64,000 nt of DNA from CAZOOK01 sp964581385 (GCA_964581385.1 CAZOOK010000020.1:1-64000), one strand, 5' to 3'; counted from the first letter of the stretch, positions 44,593 to 54,006 are shown. Notes: generated by a model not told the origin, from the sequence alone. Numbers and translations: made by a program.

Positions 44593-46961
44593 TTCCGCCG
44601 GCGCGCCTTCTTGTGTTTCGCAGCTGTTGCCAGTTGCGCCGCCATGTGCGGACCTCCGACACTTTCCTTATCGTCGTCTCGACGCACCAGCATCAAATCG
44701 ATGCGGCGTTCGTCCGGACTGACGCGCACGACCTTCACGCGCAGACGATCGCCGAGCGCGAACACGCGCTTGCTGCGCGCGCCGGTGAGGCGCTGGTGGC
44801 GTGCGTCGAATTCGTAATAGTCGCCGGCTAGTGTCGAGACGTGGATCAAACCATCGATATAGAGCCCATCGAGTTCGACGAACAAGCCGAACGGGGCGAC
44901 GCTGGTGACGATGCCGTCAAGCTCTTCGCCGACACGATGGCTCATGAATTCGCACTTCAGCCAAGTGACGACGTCGCGCGTGGCTTCGTCGGCGCGGCGC
45001 TCGGTCATCGAGCAATGCACGCCGAGCTGGTCGAGCTGCTCGATCGTGTAGATGAAATCCTTAGGCTTGCCGCGCGCGAGCACATGCTTGATCGCGCGGT
45101 GCAATAGCAGATCCGGATAGCGGCGGATCGGCGACGTGAAATGCGCATAGTGCGTCAGCGCCAGTCCGAAGTGACCGGTGTTCTCGGCGCTGTAGCGCGC
45201 CTGCATCAGCGAGCGCAGCATCACGTTCTGCACGTGACCGGCGTCGGGGCGTCCCTTCAGTTTCTCAAGCGTCTTGGCGAAATCCATCGCCGACGGCACC
45301 ACGCCGCCGCTCAGGCGCAGGGCGCGGCCGGCGAGGAATTCGCGCAGGATCGCGATCTTGTCCGCATCGGGCTCGGCGTGCACGCGGAACAGCGCGGGCA
45401 TCTTGTGCTTTTCGACCAGCGTCGCCGCTTCAACGTTGGCGGCGATCATGCATTCTTCGATCAGGCGGTGCGCGAGCGTGCGCCGCACCGGCACGATGCG
45501 CTCGATCTTGCGGTCAGCACCGAACACGATTTTCGTCTCGCCACCTTCGAAGTCGATCGCGCCGCGCTTCTCGCGCGCCGCGAACAACACGTCGAACACT
45601 TCACGCAGCGTCAACAGCCGCTCGACGAGTTCGGGACGCTTCAGCGCCTCCTCACCTTTTGGATCGGCAATGATCGCGGCAACGTTTTCATAGATCAGCC
45701 GCGCCTGCGAACGCATCACCGCCTCGTAGAAGCGCGACCCGCTCACCTCGCCTTCAGGCCCGACGCGCATTTCGCAGACCAGGCACAGGCGATCCACTTC
45801 CGGATTCAGCGAGCACAGCCCGTTCGACAATGCCTCCGGCAGCATCGGAATCACATGCTCCGGGAAGTACACGGAATTGCCGCGTTTCTCCGCTTCCTCG
45901 TCGAGCGCGGCGCCCGGCACGACATAGGCGGAAACGTCGGCGATCGCCACCCACAGCTTCCAGCCGCCTTTCGCACCACGGTTCTTTTCCGCGTACACCG
46001 CATCGTCGAAATCACGTGCGTCGGCACCGTCGATCGTCACCAGACCGAGTCCGCGCAGATCGACACGGCCTTCGCATTGCTCGGGCAATACAACCGGCGC
46101 GAATGCCGATGCGTCACGCTCGACATCCGGCGGCCATACGCGCGGCAAATCATGCGTGCGCAGCGCCGCTTCGATCTCCATGCCCGGCGCCAGATGATCG
46201 CCCAGCACTTCGATGATGCGACCCACCGGCAGCGAGCGATCGTTCGGTGCGGCGATCAACTCGACCACTACCATCTGTCCGTCCTGCGCCTTGCCGCGCT
46301 CGGCCGGCGGCACAATCACTTCCGGCAACTTCGGCGAACTCGGAATCACCGTGAACACACCCTGGCGCACATCGAGACGCCCGACCAGTGTGCGACGACC
46401 GCGCTCGACAACCTGCACCAGAGCGCCCTCGCGCCGGCCACGTGCGTCCTCGCCGGTGACGCGCACGCGCACACGATCACCATCCATAATGCCGCGCATC
46501 TGCGGCGGCGGCAGGAAAACGTCGGTCCCGCCGCCCTCGATGGCGACAAAGCCGTAACCGTCGCGATGCGCGGCCACGCGTCCTTCGAGCGTTCCACTGG
46601 TTCGGGCTACCCCGCCCCCGGTGGCTGAGTAAGCACCTTGCCGGTCTTGGGCAAGCTGGCCGTCACGCGTCATCGCCACCAATCGCTTATTGAGCGCTTC
46701 CTGTTCGTCAAGCTTGGGCATCTTGAATCGTGCGATCAGGTCGTCCAGCGTCATTGCGGCGCCCGCCGTATCGAGCATTTCCAGAATCAGTACGCGACTC
46801 GGAATTGGATGTTCGTAGCGCGCGGCTTCCGCCGCAGCCTGCGGGTCCTGTTTCCGCCAATCGGGTTTACGGCCGCGTTTTTCTGCACCGGGCTTGTCGC
46901 CGCGAGGGGAATCACTGGATGTGCCGGATGTATTTCCGGATATATTCTTGTTTCGTTTCAT
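44589..46961 (-). CDS. rnr: Ribonuclease R
   Basis: 790 aa from ATG 46961. 3'-5' exoribonuclease able to degrade structured RNA (family knowledge). Domains: an N-terminal basic, helix-turn-helix-like segment, cold-shock domains (GTLEGRVAAHRDGYGFVAIEGG), the RNB catalytic core with DGADARDFDDAVYAEK (catalytic Asp cluster), SNGLCSLNPEVDRLCLVCEM and HYAHFTSPIRRYPDLLLHRAI, and an S1 domain (ELDGIVTSVAPFGLFVELDG) with a Lys/Arg tail. A TTG at 46967 is a possible alternative start; I prefer ATG. The tRNA-Leu promoter overlaps its start. Confidence 0.96.
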   Translation of the reverse strand: MKRNKNISGNTSGTSSDSPRGDKPGAEKRGRKPDWRKQDPQAAAEAARYEHPIPSRVLILEMLDTAGAAMTLDDLIARFKMPKLDEQEALNKRLVAMTRDGQLAQDRQGAYSATGGGVARTSGTLEGRVAAHRDGYGFVAIEGGGTDVFLPPPQMRGIMDGDRVRVRVTGEDARGRREGALVQVVERGRRTLVGRLDVRQGVFTVIPSSPKLPEVIVPPAERGKAQDGQMVVVELIAAPNDRSLPVGRIIEVLGDHLAPGMEIEAALRTHDLPRVWPPDVERDASAFAPVVLPEQCEGRVDLRGLGLVTIDGADARDFDDAVYAEKNRGAKGGWKLWVAIADVSAYVVPGAALDEEAEKRGNSVYFPEHVIPMLPEALSNGLCSLNPEVDRLCLVCEMRVGPEGEVSGSRFYEAVMRSQARLIYENVAAIIADPKGEEALKRPELVERLLTLREVFDVLFAAREKRGAIDFEGGETKIVFGADRKIERIVPVRRTLAHRLIEECMIAANVEAATLVEKHKMPALFRVHAEPDADKIAILREFLAGRALRLSGGVVPSAMDFAKTLEKLKGRPDAGHVQNVMLRSLMQARYSAENTGHFGLALTHYAHFTSPIRRYPDLLLHRAIKHVLARGKPKDFIYTIEQLDQLGVHCSMTERRADEATRDVVTWLKCEFMSHRVGEELDGIVTSVAPFGLFVELDGLYIDGLIHVSTLAGDYYEFDARHQRLTGARSKRVFALGDRLRVKVVRVSPDERRIDLMLVRRDDDKESVGGPHMAAQLATAAKHKKARRRK

Positions 46962-46989
46962 TGACAAAGCCGGGCGCCGCCTTTAGTCT
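46961..46989 (+). promoter_or_regulatory. tRNA-Leu promoter
   Basis: Consensus -35 TTGACA (46961-46966), a 17-bp spacer and -10-like TAGTCT (46984-46989), placing transcription start about 5 bp before the tRNA. The GC-rich stretch between is typical of stringently controlled stable-RNA promoters. The -10 is weak (3 of 6). Confidence 0.55.
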
Positions 46990-47000
46990 GCGCCTCCGCT

Positions 47001-47085
47001 GCCGAGATGGCGGAATTGGTAGACGCACCAGTTTCAGGTACTGGCGGGTAAAACCGTGGAGGTTCGAGTCCTCTTCTCGGCACCA
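47001..47085 (+). tRNA. tRNA-Leu (anticodon CAG)
   Basis: 85-nt gene with acceptor stem GCCGAGA/TCTCGGC, a D-arm, anticodon arm CCAGT-TTCAGGT-ACTGG with anticodon CAG (reads CUG), a long variable arm typical of Leu/Ser, T-arm GGTTCGAGTCC, and an encoded 3' CCA. It sits between divergent rnr and the purA cluster, the classic location in this gene neighbourhood. Confidence 0.97.
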
Positions 47086-47118
47086 TATTAAGTTCCAATT
47101 GCTTCCTCTTTAGTCCAT

Positions 47119-47145
47119 AAACCCCGCGTAATTGCGGGGTTTTTT
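47119..47145 (+). terminator. Rho-independent terminator of the tRNA gene
   Basis: Stem AAACCCCGC/GCGGGGTTT (47119-47127 and 47134-47142), loop GTAATT, then a T-run. It lies 33 bp after the tRNA CCA. Confidence 0.92.
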
Positions 47146-47630
47146 GTTGCTGGCCGTCCGAAATCCTCTTTGTTACCCGGCGTGAATTGGCACTCGCCCA
47201 ATCCCCGACTCGCACCGCCGGGCCTAAGGAAAAGCGGTACACACTGCTCCCATAAATAAGGGGGTTCATCGTGAATCCGAGCGGGTCCAAATGGTAGCGG
47301 TTGACGTATACGTTGGAAGGCAAGGAGAAAACGCATTCCTTGAGAGTCTTTCCCAAGGGAACACTGGCAATGGCGCGCGAGCGCCGCGACGGTGCATGCG
47401 CTTCCAGTCAGACGCGTCGACCCGAACGCGCAACGCCAAGCGGACAAGGCCGGGAGAGTATACGAAAATGTTAACACCTTCGCCGTAATAGCCCAGGGGC
47501 AACTGATCGGTGATTCCCCTCTATCGCCGCAATAGCGGAACGATCCCAGCGGGAACACCACGGATAGAATTGGTTTGGTGGCACAGAAGAACACATTACG
47601 CCGATACAGGCGATCAGGAGGGGGTAATTT
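47146..47630. other. 485-bp gene-poor stretch beyond tRNA-Leu
   Basis: No gene recognised. Reading frames on the minus strand give peptides without a known family or a conserved start. There is no copy of the tRNA 3' end to mark an attachment site, and no integrase. The base composition is nearer 55% GC with mixed frames. It probably holds decayed sequence between the tRNA and the truncated propeller gene. Confidence 0.5.
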
Positions 47631-47957
47631 ATGAACAAACAACTAGAGGGGCTGCGCCTCGCGATATCGCACGAGGAGCGTGACACGTTTCATCTCTACA
47701 ACGATGCCCGCGGCGACATCACATATGGCATGCGGAAAGGGGGGATCTTCGCACTCGCCCTTGCCGTGCTGCCGTCCGTGGGTCCAGTTCAGGCTGCAAC
47801 CGAGTCGACCCCAGCTGCAGGCTGCCCCAGCACCGCCTACGTCACAAACTCGTTTTCGCAGACGGTGTCGGCGATCGATACGACGACACTCGAAGTCGTT
47901 GACAAGATCAAGGTCGGCTCAGGACCATCTGTGGTAACCATCTGCCATTCGCACTGA
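47631..47957 (+). pseudogene. Truncated YVTN beta-propeller protein gene
   Basis: 108 codons. A strong AGGAGGGGG lies about 8 nt before the ATG. The product has an N-terminal segment, a hydrophobic signal-like stretch (FALALAVLPSVGPVQA), then a single YVTN-type blade: STAYVTNSFSQTVSAIDTTTLEVVDKIKVGSGPSVV. Intact family members carry six or seven such blades. Here the frame ends directly after the first, inside a following strand, so this looks like the 5' fragment of a lost gene. It might still be made and secreted. Confidence 0.65.
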
Positions 47958-47972
47958 TCGGGTTTTGGGCTT

Positions 47973-48005
47973 GGATTGGCGCAGCTCTTTGAGCTACGCC
48001 AATCC
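47973..48005. terminator. Hairpin between the propeller fragment and purA
   Basis: Outer stem GGATTGGCG/CGCCAATCC (47973-47981 and 47997-48005) and inner stem AGCTC/GAGCT with a TTT loop. Followed only by TTTC, so termination is probable but weak. It lies between convergent genes. Confidence 0.5.
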
Positions 48006-48046
48006 TTTCAGAGCTCACGACCGCCGCGGCACTCCAGCTCTGCCAA

Positions 48047-49339
48047 TCAGTCGAAAGGATTCCTCAGCACGATCGTGTGCTCGCGATCCGGGCCGGTCGA
48101 AATGATCGCCACTTCAGCGCCGGTCACTTCCTCGACGCGCTTCAGATAAGCCCGAGCGGCAGCCGGTAAATCCTCGTAGCGGCGTGTGCCAAACGTCGAT
48201 TGCTTCCAGCCCGGCACGTCCTCATAAACCGGCTCGACCGCCGCCAGGCCTTCGGCACCGATGGGCACCGTTTCGACCTTGCGGCCGTCCACTTTGTAGC
48301 CCGTGCAGATGCGTACCGTGTCCATGCCGTCGAGTATGTCGAGCTTGGTTACGCACAATCCAGACACGCTGTTATTGAAAATTGAGCGCCGCGCGGCGAC
48401 GGCATCGAACCAACCGCAGCGTCGCGGACGCCGGGTCACGGTACCGTATTCGTCGCCCTTGTCGCGGATCGACTGGCCGATCTCGTTCTCGAGTTCGGTC
48501 GGAAACGGACCACCCCCGACGCGTGTCGCGTAGGCCTTGACGATGCCCAGCACGTAATCGAGTGCGCGCGGGCCGACGCCGGTGCCGGTGGCGGCTCCGC
48601 CGGCGGTGGTATTGCTCGAAGTGACGTAGGGATAAGTGCCGTGGTCGATATCGAGCATGGCGCCCTGCGCACCTTCGAACAGCACGTTGTGGCCAGCCAC
48701 CAGATGCCGTCGCAGCAGTTCGGTGACGTCGGCGACCATCGGCCGCAGTGCGTCGGCAAAAGTCAGACAGGCGTCCAGCGTTTTCTGGAAATCGACCGGC
48801 GTGTCTTTGAAATACTGAGTGAGCACGAAGTTGTGGTAATCGAGCACTTCGCCGAGCTTGGCAGCGAGCCGCTCACGATGGAACAGGTCGCCGACGCGCA
48901 CCGCACGCCGCGCCACCTTGTCCTCGTAGGCGGGACCAATGCCGCGGCCAGTAGTGCCGATCTTGGCGTCGCCGCGCGCGCGCTCGCGTGCCTGGTCGAG
49001 CTTGATGTGATGCTCAAGGATCAGCGGTGTGGCTTCCGAAATCTTCAGGCGAGCGCGCACCGGAATGCCGCGCGCCTCCAGTCCCTGGATTTCCTCAAGC
49101 AGGCGCGGCACGAACAGCACCACGCCGTTGCCGATCAAACACTCGACGTCGTCACGCATGATCCCCGAAGGAATCAGGTTCAGCGCGGTCTTCACACCGT
49201 TGATGACCAGCGTGTGCCCAGCATTGTGGCCGCCCTGGAAACGTACGACCGCCTGGCAGCGATCGGTGAGCAGGTCCACGACCTTGCCCTTGCCCTCGTC
49301 ACCCCACTGGGCGCCAATAACGACGACCGATTTGCCCAT
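48047..49339 (-). CDS. purA: Adenylosuccinate synthetase
   Basis: 430 aa from ATG 49339. Joins IMP and aspartate using GTP, the first committed step to AMP (family knowledge). The GTP-binding loop is GDEGKGK (13-19), with QGGHNAGHTLV, TTGRGIGPAYEDK, and the C-terminal ISTGPDREHTIVLRNPF. A longer frame to 49687 overlaps hisZ and was rejected. It is last of the amiC-to-purA minus-strand run, 79 bp after hisZ. Confidence 0.97.
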   Translation of the reverse strand: MGKSVVVIGAQWGDEGKGKVVDLLTDRCQAVVRFQGGHNAGHTLVINGVKTALNLIPSGIMRDDVECLIGNGVVLFVPRLLEEIQGLEARGIPVRARLKISEATPLILEHHIKLDQARERARGDAKIGTTGRGIGPAYEDKVARRAVRVGDLFHRERLAAKLGEVLDYHNFVLTQYFKDTPVDFQKTLDACLTFADALRPMVADVTELLRRHLVAGHNVLFEGAQGAMLDIDHGTYPYVTSSNTTAGGAATGTGVGPRALDYVLGIVKAYATRVGGGPFPTELENEIGQSIRDKGDEYGTVTRRPRRCGWFDAVAARRSIFNNSVSGLCVTKLDILDGMDTVRICTGYKVDGRKVETVPIGAEGLAAVEPVYEDVPGWKQSTFGTRRYEDLPAAARAYLKRVEEVTGAEVAIISTGPDREHTIVLRNPFD

Positions 49340-49418
49340 GAACGCTTGCTCCGAAAATCCCGCGGTCACCGCGCGCGCAGGCGCGCCGTGCGGTCGGGTT
49401 GATTGATATAGACCTGCT

Positions 49419-50405
49419 CTACACCTGCGCGCCGAGACGCAGCAGTTCGTTGATATCGGCTGAAAATCCCGTAGCCGGCCGCGCATGCCCGAATTCGTGT
49501 CCGACACCATCGTAGCGCCCGCCGCGCGCCAGCTCGCGGCCATGTCCGGGCACGAATGCCGCGAATACCAGCCCGGTCTGGTAACGATAGCCGCGCAGCT
49601 CCGCCAGATCGATATGCAGTGCCACCTCTGGCGCCACGCGCTGGAGTTCCGCCACCGCCTGCTCCAGCGCGGACAGCGCTTCGGCAATTGCCGGATCGGC
49701 CGCTCCCAGCACCGTGTGTGCGCGGATCAGCACGGAGATTCCACCATTCAGATCCATCAGCGCCGCGAATGGCCGGAGAATTTCGTCAGCCAGCCGGTGC
49801 GCAGCGGCGAAATCGCGCAAATCAGGCTGCGATTTGCGCTGCAGGATATCGAACAACGTGGCTTCGTCGTCCGCGTCCAGACCGAGCTTGGCGATGACTG
49901 CGCGATAAATACCGACATGACCGAGATCAATGTGAATATCGCGCAATCCGGCCAGCTGCAGTGTATCGAGCATCAGGCGCAGGATTTCGAGATCGGCATC
50001 CAGCCGCGCCTCGCCGAAGATTTCGCAGCCGACCTGGCGCGGCGCGCGTGAACCGCCGAGGCTGTCCGGTTGCGTGCGCAGCACGGTGCCGAGATAGCAC
50101 AGCCGCACCACCGGCATCGCCGAAAATTGGCGCGCCGCAATGCGTGCGGCCTGCGGCGTCATGTCGGCACGAAGGCCCAGCAAACGTCCGCCGGCGGGAT
50201 CGGTGAACTTGAAGGTCTGGCGCTCGAGGTCGGAACCGGCACCGGTCAGCAGCGCGTCGAGATGTTCGATCAGTGGCGGCAACACCAATTCATAAGCGGA
50301 TGCACGATAGTGATCGAGCAGCGCGCGCCGCAAGGCCTCCAGGCGCCACGACATCGGCGGCAAAGATTCCTCGACGCCATCCGGCAACATCCATAAGCCG
50401 CTCAT
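49419..50405 (-). CDS. hisZ: ATP phosphoribosyltransferase regulatory subunit HisZ
   Basis: 328 aa from ATG 50405. HisRS-like protein that pairs with a short-form HisG to make the first histidine enzyme (family knowledge). MLPDGVEESLPP, YELVLPPLIEHLDALLTG, FKFTDPAGGRLLGLRADMTPQAARIAAR and RGGRYDG are the family motifs. The upstream gene ends in an ATGA overlap with this start. It implies a short HisG elsewhere in the genome. Confidence 0.93.
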   Translation of the reverse strand: MSGLWMLPDGVEESLPPMSWRLEALRRALLDHYRASAYELVLPPLIEHLDALLTGAGSDLERQTFKFTDPAGGRLLGLRADMTPQAARIAARQFSAMPVVRLCYLGTVLRTQPDSLGGSRAPRQVGCEIFGEARLDADLEILRLMLDTLQLAGLRDIHIDLGHVGIYRAVIAKLGLDADDEATLFDILQRKSQPDLRDFAAAHRLADEILRPFAALMDLNGGISVLIRAHTVLGAADPAIAEALSALEQAVAELQRVAPEVALHIDLAELRGYRYQTGLVFAAFVPGHGRELARGGRYDGVGHEFGHARPATGFSADINELLRLGAQV

Positions 50406-50605
50406 AGAAACCACTTGATGGCGCGCAGACACAGCAGGCCCACCGCCATGCCCGCGAGGCCGGCCATACGCAAGCTGCGATCATCCAGCTGCGCGAGCCG
50501 CATCATGCTTCCGCGGAATCGCCCCGGCGACACGAAAGGCATCATGCCCTCGATGACGACAATCAGCGCAAGCGCGCGCAGGATTTCCGCGGTCATGGAC
50601 GCCAT
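50402..50605 (-). CDS. DUF2065 small membrane protein
   Basis: 67 aa if started at ATG 50605, where TGATG overlaps the hflC stop; a GTG at 50608 is an alternative. Two hydrophobic segments (EILRALALIVVIEGMMPFVSP and MAGLAGMAVGLLCLRAIKW) make it a two-helix membrane protein. It always lies between hflC and hisZ/purA in these bacteria; the function is unknown. Its end overlaps the hisZ start, so hflK-hflC-DUF2065-hisZ are all coupled. Confidence 0.9.
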   Translation of the reverse strand: MASMTAEILRALALIVVIEGMMPFVSPGRFRGSMMRLAQLDDRSLRMAGLAGMAVGLLCLRAIKWFL

Positions 50606-51486
50606 CACTTCTTCTTGGCACCGGCGTCCGGTGCACTGAAATAGCGGAAAAAGTCCGAATTCGGCTGCAGCACGAGCACATCCTGTTTGCTGCGGAAGGC
50701 ATCGCGATAGGCGTTGAGCGAACGATAGAAACGATAGAACTCGGGATCCTGACCATAAGTGGCCGCGTAAATCTGCGCGGCCTTGGCATCGCCCTCGCCA
50801 CGAATTTTCTCGGCGTCGCGATAGGCATTGGCGACCGTCACCTGCGCCTGACTGTCCGCTTCGACCTTCAGCTTGTCGGCCTGCTCCGCCCCCTTGGCCC
50901 GCAGTTCCGACGCCGTGCTCGCTTCATCGGCGCGCATGCGGTCGTACACCGCGTCATTAATCTTGTCGAGCAGATTGACATCCCTGATGTGCACGTCCAG
51001 CACCTCGATGCCCAATCCTTTCGCGGACTCCTGCACCGCATTCCGCAAATCGGTCGAGATCCCGCCATGATCATCGGCGATGATCTGACGCAAGGTTTTC
51101 GATCCGAGCTCGTCGCGTAGAGCGCTCGAAAGGAATGAGGAAAGACGATCGCCAGCGTTCATCTGCTGGCCGTTGGCGGCCGACCAGAAGGTCGCGGCAT
51201 TGTCGATCTTCCACTTCGCGTAATAACTGACGACAACCTCTTCCTTGTCCGCCGTCGAGATATTTTCGGTCTGATTGTCCAGCGTGCCTGCGCGTGCATC
51301 GAACTTGCGCACGGCCTGCACGAACGGCAGCTTGAAGTGCACTCCGGGCCGCAGCGTAGCGTCGCTGACTTTTCCGAACTCAAACAGCAGAGCACATGTG
51401 CGCTGGTCAACCGTATAGATGCTGTCGTGGGCCGCGAACGCAAGTAGGGCCGCCAGCAACAGATAACCAATGGTCTGCTGCTTCAT
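50605..51486 (-). CDS. hflC: Protease modulator HflC
   Basis: 293 aa. Band-7/SPFH protein, partner of HflK in a periplasmic complex that holds and modulates FtsH (family knowledge). An N-terminal membrane helix (MKQQTIGYLLLAALLAFAAHDSIYTVD), then the SPFH domain and the coiled-coil segment ELRAKGAEQADKLKVEADSQAQVTVANAYRDAEKIRGEGDAKAAQIYA. The start overlaps the hflK stop (TGATG). Confidence 0.95.
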   Translation of the reverse strand: MKQQTIGYLLLAALLAFAAHDSIYTVDQRTCALLFEFGKVSDATLRPGVHFKLPFVQAVRKFDARAGTLDNQTENISTADKEEVVVSYYAKWKIDNAATFWSAANGQQMNAGDRLSSFLSSALRDELGSKTLRQIIADDHGGISTDLRNAVQESAKGLGIEVLDVHIRDVNLLDKINDAVYDRMRADEASTASELRAKGAEQADKLKVEADSQAQVTVANAYRDAEKIRGEGDAKAAQIYAATYGQDPEFYRFYRSLNAYRDAFRSKQDVLVLQPNSDFFRYFSAPDAGAKKK

Positions 51487-52628
51487 CAGTGGCTCCCCCG
51501 GTCACGCGAGCGCAGCGAGTCATCGTTTGCCGCGCCGCCGCCGGGCGCGGACTGCGGCCGTTGTCCGCCGGATGAGGGTGCCGAACCCGGTCGCGCCGAT
51601 TCCGCCGGCGCCCCAGCCTCCACCGTTCCCTTGAGCAGCTGCTCCAACGGGATGTTAATCACCGGATTGCCGCGATCCACATCCACCAGGATCTTGCTTG
51701 ACTGGTTGAGCACATCGCTTATCGCGTCCAGATAAAGCCGGTCGCGCGTCACCTGCGGCGCGCGACGGTATTCGGCAAGCAGTTCCGAAAAGCGCGCGGT
51801 ATCGCCTTCCGCACGCGCGATGACCTGGTCGCGGTACGCGGAAGCTTCTGCGAGGCGTCGCGAGGCGTCGCCGCGCGCGCGCGGCAGACGATCGTTGGCG
51901 TAGGCTTCTGCGTCGCTGCGGGCGCGACGCGCTTCTTCGCGCGCACGGCCCACGTCATCGAACGCGGCCTTCACTGGTTCCGGCGGCTGCGCCTGTTGCA
52001 GGCTGACGTCAGTCAGCACAAGCCCAGCCTTATAGCCATCGAGACGGTCCTGCAGCACATGGCGGGTCTGCTCAGCGATGCTCTGCCCGTCCTTGTCGAG
52101 CACATCGTTCATCGCGCTGCCGCCGACGACTTCGCGCAGCGCGCTGGCGGTCGCCTGCTGAAGCGTGTTGTCCGGATCCTGCACATTGAACAGATAGTCC
52201 ACCGCGGACGACACCCGGTACTGAACCGTAAGCGCGACATCAATGATGTTCTCGTCCTGCGTCAGTAGCGTCGAATGGGTGCTGACCGAACGCACGCCGC
52301 TGACATTGACTTTGATGACACTCTCGACCGGCCACGGAAAGTGCCAGCGGAAGCCGGGCTCATCCGTACCGGCATAAGCACCGAAGCGCAACACAACGCC
52401 GCGCTCCTGCTCATCGACGGTATAGCAGCCGCTGATCAGCCAGACCAGCGCCAGCACCGGCAGCAGTAATCCAGCCAAGCCAGAAGCGCCGCGCTTGCCG
52501 CCGTTGGCAAGCCAGGAGCGGACCCGTTTAATCAGCGCCTCGACGTCCGGCGCACCGCCGCCGCGTTTGCCGCCGCCAGGCGGCGTATTCCACGGATCGC
52601 GCCCAGGACCGGGCTCGTTCCAAGCCAT
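51486..52628 (-). CDS. hflK: Protease modulator HflK
   Basis: 380 aa. The N-terminal MAWNEPGPGRDPWN and Gly-rich stretch precede a membrane helix (about 46-66) and the SPFH domain. The coiled coil has REEARRARSDAEAYANDRLPRARGDASRRLAEA. Forms the FtsH-regulating HflKC cage at the inner membrane (family knowledge). The C-terminal 40 residues are Ser/Gly/Pro-rich and disordered. 79 bp after hflX. Confidence 0.95.
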   Translation of the reverse strand: MAWNEPGPGRDPWNTPPGGGKRGGGAPDVEALIKRVRSWLANGGKRGASGLAGLLLPVLALVWLISGCYTVDEQERGVVLRFGAYAGTDEPGFRWHFPWPVESVIKVNVSGVRSVSTHSTLLTQDENIIDVALTVQYRVSSAVDYLFNVQDPDNTLQQATASALREVVGGSAMNDVLDKDGQSIAEQTRHVLQDRLDGYKAGLVLTDVSLQQAQPPEPVKAAFDDVGRAREEARRARSDAEAYANDRLPRARGDASRRLAEASAYRDQVIARAEGDTARFSELLAEYRRAPQVTRDRLYLDAISDVLNQSSKILVDVDRGNPVINIPLEQLLKGTVEAGAPAESARPGSAPSSGGQRPQSAPGGGAANDDSLRSRDRGSH

Positions 52629-52707
52629 TTAGTAAACTCCAGACAAAAAATCGGTCGCCGTCCGAAACGGGCTTCCAAACATAAGCCAATATTTGAGCCG
52701 GTCGATT

Positions 52708-54006
52708 TTATACTTCCCCGACCGACGATGCGCGCGGCGGCACGTCCACACCCGCCGCCCGGCACAGTTCGAGCAGTCGCGCATGCGGGAGTCGCACCTG
52801 CAAATGTGAAGCGCCGTCGGCTGCGATTTCTTCGTGGCGCACGGCGTTCAGCGCGAATAACTGTGCGCGCAATCGCCCGGCACTCGGCGGCAGCACGATC
52901 TCGTCATCGATCGCTTCCGCAAACAGCCGCCGCGCGATCGCAGCCGGAAGCAAATCGAGGCCAGCGCCATTCTGCGCGGAAACGAAAGCAGATTGCGGCA
53001 GGCCGTCGGCGCCCACCTCGATGCGTGCGACTTCCCCTTCACGCAGATCAATCTTGTTTAACACCAGCAGGCGTGGCACCTCGCCGGCTCCAATTTCGTT
53101 CAATACCGCATCGACCTGCTCGATGCGCACGGCGTGTTCCGGATCGGCGGCATCAGCGACATGCAGCAGCAAGTCGGCTTCGCGCGCCTCTTCGAGCGTG
53201 GCGCGAAATGCCGCGACCAGATCATGCGGCAGATCGCGGATGAAGCCGACGGTGTCCGCGAGCGCAAGCGCTTCGCCGTTCGGCAGCGGCAGACGCCGAA
53301 CCGTCGTATCCAGCGTCGCGAATAGCTGGCTCGATGCGAATGTGCCGGCACCGGTGAGCGCGTTGAACAGCGTCGACTTGCCGGCATTGGTATAGCCGAC
53401 AATCGATACCGTGAGGGTACGGCTGCGTTCACGCGCGCGCCGACCGAGCGCACGCCGGCCACGAACTGTTTCCAGACGGCGCTTGAGCGTGGCGATACGA
53501 TCGCGGATCAGGCGACGATCGATTTCAAGCTGCGTCTCACCAGGGCCGCGCAGACCGATGCCGCCCTTCTGCCGTTCGAGGTGAGTCCATCCACGCACCA
53601 GACGCGTCGCCATGTGCTGAAGCTGTGCCAGTTCGACCTGCAATTTGCCTTCGTGCGAGCGTGCGCGCCGCGCGAAGATATCGAGTATCAGGCCGGTCCG
53701 GCCGACCACGCGGCAGGACAGACGTCTTTCGAGATTGCGCTCCTGGCTTGGCGAAAGCTCGTGATTGAAGATCGCGAGATCCGCCTGATGGTCGGCCACC
53801 GCCGCAGTAACTTCGTCGGCCTTGCCGCTGCCCACGAAGATACCGGGATCGGGCTTTTGCCGACGACCGCCAATAATCGAAACGATGTCGGCACCTGCCG
53901 AGCGCGCGAGATCCTCGAATTCGCGCCGATCGGCATCGAAATCGGTGCCCGGGAACTCCAGATGAACCAGAACGGCGCGCTCGCCGCCGCGCGCGCGCTC
54001 AAACAT
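52708..54006 (-). CDS. hflX: Ribosome-associated GTPase HflX
   Basis: 432 aa. Splits stalled ribosomes, especially under heat stress (family knowledge). The N-terminal HflX domain holds FVGSGKADEV and the long Arg-rich helix around GGIGLRGPGETQLEIDRRLIRDRI. The G domain has G1 GYTNAGKSTLFN, G3 DTVGFIRDLP and G4 NKID. A C-terminal small domain follows. Lies 24 bp after hfq, the standard order. Confidence 0.95.
   Translation of the reverse strand: MFERARGGERAVLVHLEFPGTDFDADRREFEDLARSAGADIVSIIGGRRQKPDPGIFVGSGKADEVTAAVADHQADLAIFNHELSPSQERNLERRLSCRVVGRTGLILDIFARRARSHEGKLQVELAQLQHMATRLVRGWTHLERQKGGIGLRGPGETQLEIDRRLIRDRIATLKRRLETVRGRRALGRRARERSRTLTVSIVGYTNAGKSTLFNALTGAGTFASSQLFATLDTTVRRLPLPNGEALALADTVGFIRDLPHDLVAAFRATLEEAREADLLLHVADAADPEHAVRIEQVDAVLNEIGAGEVPRLLVLNKIDLREGEVARIEVGADGLPQSAFVSAQNGAGLDLLPAAIARRLFAEAIDDEIVLPPSAGRLRAQLFALNAVRHEEIAADGASHLQVRLPHARLLELCRAAGVDVPPRASSVGEV

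Noticed and set aside
47088..47642. 184-codon minus-strand frame between tRNA-Leu and the propeller fragment
   Set aside because: No recognised family, no good start signal, and it runs antisense across the tRNA terminator; more likely decayed or non-coding DNA.
47001..48046. tRNA-Leu as an integration site of a mobile island
   Set aside because: No duplicated tRNA 3' end, integrase or phage gene is present nearby, and purA resumes the usual gene order.
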